This document shows positions 18,418-24,756 of a stretch of DNA of 27,838 bases, piece after piece. The notes beneath the pieces were generated by a model, which was given only the letters and a program-made list of their open reading frames with translations, was not told the origin of the DNA and did no database searches. A program made the translations under genes and the position numbers. The stretch is from positions 1 through 27,838 of the forward strand of contig USEY01000051.1 in the NCBI GenBank assembly GCA_900553815.1. The letters are read 5' to 3'. This stretch comes from an uncultured Bacteroides sp. Its GTDB lineage: Bacteria > Bacteroidota > Bacteroidia > Bacteroidales > Bacteroidaceae. Every line of letters starts with the position of its first letter. Within the stretch, counting starts at the first letter, position 1.

Positions 18418-18645
18418 AAACACGCTTGTGTTTGACAAACTACACGTTGCTCCAGTTCCGACTACACGCTGCTCCAGTTCCGACTACACGCTGCTCCGGT
18501 TCCGGCTACACGCTGCTCCAGTTCCAACTACACGCTGCTCCAGTTCCGGCTACACGCTGCTCCAGTTCCGGCTACACGCTGCTCCGGTTCCAGCTACACG
18601 CTGCTCCAGTTCCAACTACACGCTGCTCCAGTTCCAGCTACACGC
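18418..18645. repeat. Tandem 22-bp array inside the leu operon (array 3)
   Basis: Nine complete units start at 18440 and every 22 bp to 18616, with a partial tenth at 18638 and a decayed unit at 18418. The unit is CTACACGCTGCTCC, then (A/G)GTTCC, then a variable dinucleotide (GA, GG, AA or AG). The spacing is exact throughout. The last partial unit contains the cimA stop codon (CTA on the plus strand is TAG on the minus), so the array starts at the end of the gene and fills most of the gap to the small membrane-protein gene. It is expected to be transcribed within the operon. Confidence 0.95.
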
Positions 18646-20206
18646 CGGTGTTTTGCAAAGAAGCCCCCAAAGGCTCTCCAAAGCCATCCTCGATGAGGTT
18701 CAGCATCTTCATTGTAGCCTTGATGGCAGCTTCCGTCTGGTCGGCATCGAGGCCGCGGGTACGAAACACCTTGTCATCGAAGCTCCACGTGATGACTGTC
18801 TGCACAAAAGCATCCGTGCGACCGCCGGGCGGAATGCTCACAGCATAGTTGGTCAGCATGGGGAAGCGTCGGCCCAGCGTGCCCTTGTACACTTTGCGCA
18901 AGGCGCGGACAAAGGCATCGTACTGACCGTCGCCACTGCTGTTTTCCTCGTACTCCTTGCCATTGATTTCCACCTTGATGGTAGCCATCGGCTTCAGGCC
19001 ATAGGCCAGGTTGACGATATAGCTCTTCAACTTGACACGCTCGGTACGGACATCGTGCTTCAGCACGTCGGAAACGATGTAGGGCAGGTCTTCCTGTGTG
19101 ACAAGTTCCTTTTTGTCGCCCAGCTCGATGATGCGCTCGGTCACCTTGCGCATCGACTCGTCGTCCAGCTGCAGCCCCAGGTCTTCCAGGTTCTTGCGGA
19201 TGTTGGCCTTGCCCGAGTTCTTGCCCAAGGCATATTCACGCCGGCGGCCGAAGCGTTCGGGCAGCAGGTCGTTGTAGTAAAGGTTGCGCTTGTTGTCACC
19301 GTCGGCATGAACGCCGGCCACCTGCGTGAAGACATTCTCGCCCACGATGGGCTTGTTGGCCGGAATGGCTATGCCCGAATAAGACTCCACCACGCGGCTC
19401 ACCTCGTTCAACCGGCTTTCGTCTATATGCGTCAGGGCATTGAAATGGTCTTTCAGGATGGCCTGCACACTGGCCAACGGGGCATTTCCGGCGCGTTCGC
19501 CCAGTCCGTTGATGGTGGTATGCAAACCACGGCAACCGCTCAAGACGGCGGCCAGCACATTGGAGACGGCCAGGTCATAATCATTGTGGGCATGAAAATC
19601 GAAATGGGTATCGGGATAGCGCTTCTTCATTTTGCGCATAAACTCAATAACTTGCAGAGGATTGAGAATGCCCAGCGTATCGGGCAACATGAAGCGGCGG
19701 ATGCCGGTGCCGCAGAGTGCATCCATCAATTGGAACACATACTCGGGCGAATCCTTCATGCCGTTGCTCCAGTCTTCCAGATAGACATTGACCTCCATGT
19801 CAAGCCCTTCGGCATAATCTACCACGGCCTTGATGTCGGCAATGTGCTCCTCAGGCATTTTCTTCAGCTGGTAGGTGCAGTGCTTCAGCGAGCCCTTGCA
19901 CAGCAGGTTGATGACACGGCAGCCAGTGGAATGTATCCAGTCCACCGACGCATGTCCGTCCACAAATCCCAGCACCTCCACGCGCTGCAACAATCCGCGG
20001 CGGGCAGCCCAGTCGCATATCATGCGCACGGCATCAGCCTCGCCATCGGACACGCGGGCCGAAGCCACCTCCACACGGTCTACCTTCAGCTCTTCGAGCA
20101 GCAGACGGGCAATCATCAGCTTCTCGTGGGGCACGAAGGACACGCCGCTGGTCTGTTCACCATCGCGCAGGGTGGTGTCCATGATTTCTATTTTGGGTTG
20201 GTTCAT
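18638..20206 (-). CDS. cimA: (R)-citramalate synthase, Leptospira type
   Basis: A 522-residue acyltransferase, expected to condense pyruvate with acetyl-CoA to citramalate, the first step of threonine-independent isoleucine synthesis. It opens with [16 protein letters not shown]. Metal-binding HAHND is at 205-209 (His205, His207), GLGERAGN and GVHADGDNKRN follow, and a C-terminal LeuA-type regulatory domain covers about 385-515. From memory of the Leptospira interrogans enzyme, the pyruvate-pocket residues Arg16, Leu81, Leu104 and Tyr144 correspond to Arg14, Leu79, Leu102 and Tyr142 with a constant offset of 2. This argues against a second isopropylmalate synthase, the label it would usually receive. 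It lies in the leu operon, whose LeuCD and LeuB can serve both pathways. Confidence 0.85.
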   Translation of the reverse strand: MNQPKIEIMDTTLRDGEQTSGVSFVPHEKLMIARLLLEELKVDRVEVASARVSDGEADAVRMICDWAARRGLLQRVEVLGFVDGHASVDWIHSTGCRVINLLCKGSLKHCTYQLKKMPEEHIADIKAVVDYAEGLDMEVNVYLEDWSNGMKDSPEYVFQLMDALCGTGIRRFMLPDTLGILNPLQVIEFMRKMKKRYPDTHFDFHAHNDYDLAVSNVLAAVLSGCRGLHTTINGLGERAGNAPLASVQAILKDHFNALTHIDESRLNEVSRVVESYSGIAIPANKPIVGENVFTQVAGVHADGDNKRNLYYNDLLPERFGRRREYALGKNSGKANIRKNLEDLGLQLDDESMRKVTERIIELGDKKELVTQEDLPYIVSDVLKHDVRTERVKLKSYIVNLAYGLKPMATIKVEINGKEYEENSSGDGQYDAFVRALRKVYKGTLGRRFPMLTNYAVSIPPGGRTDAFVQTVITWSFDDKVFRTRGLDADQTEAAIKATMKMLNLIEDGFGEPLGASLQNTGV

Positions 20207-20220
20207 AGTTCGTTATTATT

Positions 20221-20260
20221 ATGGCACACAGATGACACAGATTTTACAAGATGACCACAG
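20221..20260 (+). repeat. Left inverted arm of GxxExxY cassette 2
   Basis: Begins ATGGCACACAGATGACACAG and continues ATTTTACAAGATG. It ends 5 bp before the GxxExxY stop codon and its outer end lies 14 bp from the cimA start. Its outer 22 bp are identical to the right end of the gene-less element at 21369-21390, inverted. Confidence 0.9.
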
Positions 20261-20265
20261 AAGAA

Positions 20266-20652
20266 TTATTTCCGGTCGTTCGTATAAATTTTACGACGAA
20301 TTTGCGGACGTTCACCAAAGTTCAGCAGCAGCCCAACTTCCATATCTGTAGCCTTAAGATAATTAATCAACTGCAACTCATGTTCCTTACACAATGTATC
20401 AACCGCTTTCAGCTCTAAAATAATACATTCATTTACAAGAACATCTGCATAATATTCGCCCACTTCCTGACCCTTAAAAAACACCTTGATTGGATATTGA
20501 GCCTTGCAATCGAAACCTCGCCGCTTCAATTCCTGATAAAGCGCATTCTGATATACCCGCTCCAAGAATCCGTAACCCAACGTATTGTACACCTCATAAA
20601 AGGCTTCAATTATTTCGTCAGTTTCTTCCTTATACAAGAAATCTGTGTCCAT
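20266..20652 (-). CDS. GxxExxY family protein (PD-(D/E)XK nuclease fold), copy 2
   Basis: A 128-residue protein. The motif is G-F-L-E-R-V-Y (Gly28, Glu31, Tyr34). Core residues are Asp70 in YYADVLV, Glu80 and Lys82 in IILELKAV, and Gln94 in HELQLINYLK, followed by GLLLNFG. This is the PD-(D/E)XK pattern. The role of the family is unknown to me. The start ATG is the inner end of the right inverted arm, so the arm provides the ribosome-binding region (ACAAG-ATG). It sits 15 bp after the leuD stop and 59 bp before the cimA start. It has no clear link with leucine synthesis and looks like a passenger in the operon. Confidence 0.9.
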   Translation of the reverse strand: MDTDFLYKEETDEIIEAFYEVYNTLGYGFLERVYQNALYQELKRRGFDCKAQYPIKVFFKGQEVGEYYADVLVNECIILELKAVDTLCKEHELQLINYLKATDMEVGLLLNFGERPQIRRKIYTNDRK

Positions 20653-20682
20653 CTTGTAAAATCTGTGTTATCTGTGTGCCAT
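20643..20682 (-). repeat. Right inverted arm of GxxExxY cassette 2
   Basis: Read on the minus strand it begins ATGGCACACAGATAACACAG and mirrors 20221-20260 with three mismatches. Its first 15 bases encode Met-Ala-His-Arg-stop, the end of LeuD. Further in it contains the GxxExxY start codon. Confidence 0.9.
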
Positions 20683-21267
20683 CAATTCATACTTTTCTAT
20701 CTTGTCTTTGTTCTCCACCAGAAAATCAATGTCGTCCAGTCCGTTCATCAGACAATGCTTCTTGTAAGCGTTGATTTCAAAGGTTTCGCTGCGGCCCGTG
20801 GCCTTGTTGGTCACAGTCTGTGCGGGCAAGTTCACCTCCACTTCTGTCTTGGGGTCGGCAGCAATGCTGTCAAAGAGTTCTTGCAGGAAAGCTTCGCTTA
20901 CCACTACCGGCAACACGAAGTTGTTCAGTTCATTGTTCTTGTGAATATCGGCAAAGAAGCTGGAGATGACCACGCGGAAGCCATATCCGGCAATGGCCCA
21001 GGCTGCGTGCTCGCGGCTGCTGCCCGAACCGAAGTTCTTGCCGGCCACAAGGATGCAGCCACTATAAGTCGGATTGTTCAGCACAAAGTCCTTGTTCAAT
21101 GTTCCGTCGGCATTGTAGCGCCAGTCGCGGAACAGGTTGTCGCCAAAGAACTTCTCCTCACGGGTAGTAGCCTTGAGGAAGCGTGCGGGAATAATCTGGT
21201 CAGTATCTACATTCTCCAACGGAAGGGGAACACAGGTAGAAGTTATGATGTTGAATTTCTGTTTCAT
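20668..21267 (-). CDS. leuD: 3-isopropylmalate dehydratase small subunit
   Basis: A 199-residue swivel-domain subunit that pairs with LeuC to isomerise isopropylmalate, and citramalate if CimA is active. It carries NVDTDQIIPARFLK (about 19-32) and the active-site segment GKNFGSGSSREHAAWAI, typical of LeuD. Length is normal. The last four residues, Met-Ala-His-Arg, and the stop codon come from the right arm of GxxExxY cassette 2, so the original C-terminus seems to have been replaced or capped. A gene-less relative of the arms lies upstream, between leuC and leuD. Confidence 0.96.
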   Translation of the reverse strand: MKQKFNIITSTCVPLPLENVDTDQIIPARFLKATTREEKFFGDNLFRDWRYNADGTLNKDFVLNNPTYSGCILVAGKNFGSGSSREHAAWAIAGYGFRVVISSFFADIHKNNELNNFVLPVVVSEAFLQELFDSIAADPKTEVEVNLPAQTVTNKATGRSETFEINAYKKHCLMNGLDDIDFLVENKDKIEKYELMAHR

Positions 21268-21296
21268 TGCATTATAAGTTTATGGGTTATGGGGTA

Positions 21297-21390
21297 GCAC
21301 ACAGACAACACACAGGATACGGATAACCACAGATTGAGGAAAAAAGAAAGATCTGTGAGCTCTGTCGTATCTGTGTCATCTGTGTGCCAT
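21297..21390. mobile_element. Gene-less inverted-repeat element between leuC and leuD
   Basis: A 94-bp imperfect palindrome. The left arm 21297-21334 and right arm 21351-21390 both carry ACACAGAT/CACAGAG motifs about 10 bp apart and face each other across a 16-bp purine-rich centre. The outer 22 bp of the right arm are identical to the outer left arm of GxxExxY cassette 2. It has no room for a gene. It may be a deletion derivative, a non-autonomous relative, or an empty site of the same system. It lies 7 bp after the leuC stop codon and would form a strong hairpin in the operon mRNA. Confidence 0.65.
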
Positions 21391-21397
21391 ATTATTC

Positions 21398-22792
21398 TTA
21401 CATCAGCTCACGCGGGTCAGTTATCACCCCTGTCACAGCTGCCGCAGCGGCAGTCAGCGGACTGGCCAGCAAGGTGCGTGAACCCGGGCCCTGACGTCCC
21501 TCGAAGTTACGGTTAGACGTAGATACAGCATACTTCCCGGCCGGCACCTTGTCATCATTCATGGCCAAGCAAGCCGAGCAGCCCGGCTGACGAATCTCGA
21601 AACCAGCCTCAGCCAGTATCTTATCGAGTCCTTCTTCGCGTATCTGTGCGTCAACCATCCACGAGCCGGGCACCAGCCACGCCACCACGTGCGGAGCCTT
21701 CTTGCGTCCTTTGGCAATAGAGGCAAACGCACGGAAGTCTTCAATGCGGCCGTTGGTACAGGCTCCCAGGAATACATAGTCTATCTTCTTGCCCAGCAAC
21801 GACTCACCCGGCTGGAAGCCCATGTAGTCCAGCGATTTGCGGAACGATGCCTGTGCTGCCTCGCCCATACCCTCGGTGGTAGGAATATGATTGGTAATGC
21901 CCATGCCCATACCGGGATTGGTACCATAAGTAATCATCGGCTCAATGTCAGCAGCATCGAAGCGCACCTCCTTGTCGAACACGGCATCGTCGTCGCTCTT
22001 CAGCGTCTTCCAATAAGCCAAAGCCTTGTCCCAAGCCTCGCCCTTCGGTGCATATTCACGTCCTTTGATGTAGGCAAATGTCACCTCGTCGGGCGCCACC
22101 ATACCGCCGCGTGCACCCATCTCAATGCTGAGGTTGCACAGCGTCAGGCGGCCTTCCATCGTCAGGCTGCGCACAGCCTCACCGGCATACTCCACAAAGT
22201 AGCCCGTAGCACCACTGGTGGTCATCTTCGACATCATATAGAGAGCCAGGTCTTTGGCTGTCACGCCCTTGCCCAGCCGTCCGTCTACGGTGATGCGCAT
22301 TGTCTTCGGCCGTGTCTGAAGAATACATTGCGATGCCATCACCATTTCCACCTCGCTGGTACCGATGCCAAAGGCCACGGCACCCATGGCTCCGTGGGTC
22401 GAGGTATGCGAGTCGCCGCAAACAATGGTCATGCCCGGCAAGGTAAGACCGCGCTCCGGTCCTACCACGTGTATGATACCGTTCTTGGGATTCAGCATGC
22501 CAAAGTGAGTCAAGCCGAATTCCTCGGCATTGCGAGCCAACGTATCTACCTGCGTGCGCGAAACTGGGTCTTCAATCGGTTTGTCCTGATCGTGCGTAGG
22601 AGTATTATGGTCGGGCATACAGAAAATCTTCTCGGGACGGAAGCAGCGGAGCCCCCGGGCACGCAAGCCTTCGAAGGCCTGCGGACTGGTCACCTCATGG
22701 CAATAGAGGCGGTCAATATAGAGTTGTGTGGGACCTTCCTCCACCTTTTGTACCACGTGGGCGTCCCAGATTTTATCAAACAGTGTATTCAT
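21398..22792 (-). CDS. leuC: 3-isopropylmalate dehydratase large subunit
   Basis: A 464-residue aconitase-family subunit carrying a [4Fe-4S] cluster, which works with LeuD. The cluster cysteines are Cys345 in GACTNGR, and Cys405 and Cys408 in GCSAC. Other family motifs are MPDHNTPT (59-66) and [14 protein letters not shown] (125-138). Length is normal. It starts 28 bp after the leuA stop. The 130-bp gap to leuD is largely the inverted-repeat element at 21297-21390. Confidence 0.97.
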   Translation of the reverse strand: MNTLFDKIWDAHVVQKVEEGPTQLYIDRLYCHEVTSPQAFEGLRARGLRCFRPEKIFCMPDHNTPTHDQDKPIEDPVSRTQVDTLARNAEEFGLTHFGMLNPKNGIIHVVGPERGLTLPGMTIVCGDSHTSTHGAMGAVAFGIGTSEVEMVMASQCILQTRPKTMRITVDGRLGKGVTAKDLALYMMSKMTTSGATGYFVEYAGEAVRSLTMEGRLTLCNLSIEMGARGGMVAPDEVTFAYIKGREYAPKGEAWDKALAYWKTLKSDDDAVFDKEVRFDAADIEPMITYGTNPGMGMGITNHIPTTEGMGEAAQASFRKSLDYMGFQPGESLLGKKIDYVFLGACTNGRIEDFRAFASIAKGRKKAPHVVAWLVPGSWMVDAQIREEGLDKILAEAGFEIRQPGCSACLAMNDDKVPAGKYAVSTSNRNFEGRQGPGSRTLLASPLTAAAAAVTGVITDPRELM

Positions 22793-22820
22793 ATCTTTAT
22801 ATATAGCAATAATTGATTAT

Positions 22821-24314
22821 TTATTTAAACTTGTTGATACAGTCGATGTACGCCTCCACGCTAGCGGCAATGATGTCGGTATTGGCGCCAAAGCCGTAGT
22901 AGATGCGGTTGTCGTATTCCACCTGCATGTGCACCTTTCCCATGTCGTCGCTACCCTTGCTGATAGCCTGTATGGTAAATTCCTTCAGCGTCATCTGGCG
23001 GTCGATAATCTTTTTCAGCGCCTTGATGGCGGCATCTACCGGACCGTTTCCGCTGGCGGCGGCCTCAAACTTCTCGCCCGAAATATTCAGACCAAGGCTG
23101 GCTACGGAGCGCACGCCCACGCCGCTGGTCACTTGCAGATACTCCAGCTTGATGCGATGATTCTGCGTACGGTCAGCACCTGCCAATACCAAGATGTCAT
23201 CGTCGTTGATATCTTTCTTCTTGTCGGCCAGCTTCAGGAAATCTTCGTATATCTTGTCCAGCTTCTCTTGGGTCAGCTCCACGCCCAACACATGCAGGCG
23301 GTTCTTCAGGGCTGCACGTCCGCTGCGCGCGGTCAGCACAATGGAGTTGTCGTCAATGCCCACATCGTGCGGGTCGATAATCTCATACGTCTGTACATTC
23401 TTCAGCACACCGTCCTGGTGGATGCCCGAAGAGTGGGCAAAGGCATTGCGGCCCACAATGGCCTTGTTGGGCTGTACGGGCATGTTCATCAGGCTCGACA
23501 CCATGCGGCTGGTGGGATAAATCTTCTGCGTATTGATGTTTGTCTCGATGTCAATATCCTTGTGACACTTGATAATCATGGCTATTTCTTCCAGCGAAGT
23601 GTTGCCGGCACGCTCGCCAATGCCGTTGATGGTCACCTCTACCTGGCGCGCACCGTTCAGCACACCCGCCATAGTATTGGCCGTAGCCATGCCCAGGTCA
23701 TTGTGGCAGTGAGTAGAAATGATGGCGTTGTGAATGCCATCAACGTGTTCCATCAGATACTTTATCTTGGCACCATACTCCGACGGCAGACAGTAACCCG
23801 TGGTATCAGGAATATTCACCACCGTGGCACCGGCCTTGATGACAGCCTCGATGACACGGGCCAGATATTCATTCTCCGTGCGGCCGGCATCTTCAGCATA
23901 AAACTCCACATCGTCCACAAAGCGACGGGCATATTTCACCGCTGCCACCGCCCGCTCAATAATCTCCTCACGGTTGGAATTGAATTTATATCTGATGTGC
24001 GAATCCGAAGTTCCGATACCTGTATGGATGCGCTTATGCTTGGCGTACTTCAGGGCCTCAGCCGCCACGTCAATGTCTTTCTGCACGGCACGTGTCAGTG
24101 CGCAAATGGTAGGCCACGTCACAGCCTTTGAAATCTCAATCACCGAATTGAAATCGCCCGGACTCGAAATAGGGAATCCAGCCTCAATGACATCCACACC
24201 CAGCAGTTCCAGTTGCTTGGCCACCTGAATTTTCTCTACCGTATTCAACTGACATCCCGGAACCTGCTCGCCATCGCGAAGCGTTGTGTCGAAAATAAAT
24301 AATCTGTCACTCAT
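22821..24314 (-). CDS. leuA: 2-isopropylmalate synthase
   Basis: A 497-residue enzyme that condenses 2-ketoisovalerate with acetyl-CoA, the committed step of leucine synthesis. The catalytic [13 protein letters not shown] is at 8-20 (Arg13, Asp14), the metal-binding HCHNDLG at 202-208 (His202, His204), and GIGERAGN and SGIHQDG follow. A C-terminal leucine-binding regulatory domain covers about 385-497. It lacks the extra residues shared by CimA-type enzymes (for example VYLEDWSNG), so the two paralogues in this operon are distinct. Being the first structural gene after the attenuator, it directly feels leader-peptide control. Confidence 0.96.
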   Translation of the reverse strand: MSDRLFIFDTTLRDGEQVPGCQLNTVEKIQVAKQLELLGVDVIEAGFPISSPGDFNSVIEISKAVTWPTICALTRAVQKDIDVAAEALKYAKHKRIHTGIGTSDSHIRYKFNSNREEIIERAVAAVKYARRFVDDVEFYAEDAGRTENEYLARVIEAVIKAGATVVNIPDTTGYCLPSEYGAKIKYLMEHVDGIHNAIISTHCHNDLGMATANTMAGVLNGARQVEVTINGIGERAGNTSLEEIAMIIKCHKDIDIETNINTQKIYPTSRMVSSLMNMPVQPNKAIVGRNAFAHSSGIHQDGVLKNVQTYEIIDPHDVGIDDNSIVLTARSGRAALKNRLHVLGVELTQEKLDKIYEDFLKLADKKKDINDDDILVLAGADRTQNHRIKLEYLQVTSGVGVRSVASLGLNISGEKFEAAASGNGPVDAAIKALKKIIDRQMTLKEFTIQAISKGSDDMGKVHMQVEYDNRIYYGFGANTDIIAASVEAYIDCINKFK

Positions 24315-24350
24315 CTTTGTATATCGTATTTATAGTTATGTACAACAAAA

Positions 24351-24382
24351 AAGCCTTTCGCACAGGGAAGTGAGAAAGGCTT
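24351..24382 (-). terminator. Attenuator terminator upstream of leuA
   Basis: On the minus strand AAGCCTTTC and GAAAGGCTT form a perfect 9-bp stem with a 14-nt loop, followed by TTTTGTTGT, counting the stem end as a six-T run. It lies 27 bp after the leader stop codon and 36 bp before leuA, where a transcription attenuator would be expected. Confidence 0.9.
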
Positions 24383-24429
24383 CATTATATCATCCAACTT
24401 ACATATAATCATGCACGGCACTCACTTCC
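24366..24429 (-). promoter_or_regulatory. Antiterminator pairing of the leu attenuator
   Basis: On the minus strand GGAAGTGAG (24429-24421, leader codons 22-24) is perfectly complementary to CTCACTTCC (24374-24366), which covers the end of the 5' terminator arm and its loop. If the ribosome stalls on the Ile/Leu codons, this pairing can form and block the terminator. If it reaches the leader stop it would cover the first segment and allow the terminator. Overlap with the terminator stem itself is only one base, so competition would be partly by topology. Confidence 0.7.
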
Positions 24430-24492
24430 ACTACATTTACTTAGCAGAATAATAATGCCACACAGCAGAATATATGTAAAGTTCTGAATCAT
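24409..24492 (-). CDS. Leader peptide of the leu/ile attenuator
   Basis: A 27-codon open frame from ATG 24492 to TGA 24409, too short for most gene finders. Its centre reads YILLCGIIILL, with Ile or Leu in nine of eleven codons, and it is followed by the antiterminator and terminator described separately. The composition fits a sensor of both leucine and isoleucine charging, as expected if the operon makes both. The -7 box lies about 25 bp upstream, giving a short leader RNA. It is probably translated but is unlikely to have another function. Confidence 0.85.
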   Translation of the reverse strand: MIQNFTYILLCGIIILLSKCSGSECRA

Positions 24493-24516
24493 CTTGTTTC
24501 TTTTTTAATACGGCTG

Positions 24517-24547
24517 CAAAGGTAGGGATAAAATTATAGCATGCAAA
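24517..24547 (-). promoter_or_regulatory. Promoter of the leu operon
   Basis: On the minus strand TTTG (24547-24544) is followed after exactly 19 bp by TACCTTTG (24524-24517). Both boxes and their spacing match the Bacteroides sigma-ABfr consensus TTTG-N19-21-TAnnTTTG. Transcription would start near 24509, about 17 bases before the leader ATG. Confidence 0.85.
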
Positions 24548-24719
24548 TAAAATCGTAACTTTTTCTATTATTATTATAACATTTTATCAGTACTCGCGGC
24601 TATTTTCATTCATTTACGCAGCAAACTATCTTTTCAGATTACGTCTGTCATCTGCCTGATTCTTCCATATACAAGGAAAAAAGTAATCGGCAGACCATCC
24701 GAATAGGCCTGATTTCTAT

Positions 24720-24727
24720 TACTTTTG
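24720..24727 (+). promoter_or_regulatory. Candidate -7 element for the PEP-synthase-like gene
   Basis: TACTTTTG matches TAnnTTTG 29 bp upstream of the start codon of the 989-residue protein. No TTTG lies at the expected -33 position. The rest of the 24548-24719 stretch is AT-rich with no other visible feature. Confidence 0.5.
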
Positions 24728-24756
24728 CAAACGGAACTACTAATCTTGAGAAACCT

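Larger units (their letters stand above)
20221..20682 (-). mobile_element. GxxExxY cassette 2: inverted arms around a nuclease-fold gene, inside the leu operon
   Basis: A 462-bp unit with left arm 20221-20260 and right arm 20643-20682, inverted copies with 37 of 40 positions identical. The arms carry CACAGAT motifs about 10-11 bp apart. The only gene inside is the GxxExxY gene, whose start codon lies within the right arm. The outer end of the right arm encodes the last residues and stop of LeuD. Size and plan match cassette 1 (460 bp), although the motif differs by one base (CACAGAT versus CACAGAG). Mobility is inferred. No transposase is present. Confidence 0.65.

Noticed and set aside
18418..18645. 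22-bp repeats as a CRISPR array
   Set aside because: Units are contiguous with no unique spacers, the period is too short, and no cas genes are present.
18428..20254. Long plus-strand open frame (608 codons) through the 22-bp array and the cimA region
   Set aside because: It is antisense to the clear cimA gene. The repetitive N-terminal part comes from the DNA array and no domain is recognisable.
10554..20682. Classical insertion sequence for the GxxExxY cassettes
   Set aside because: No transposase gene and no clear target-site duplication were found. The units are kept as unclassified elements instead.
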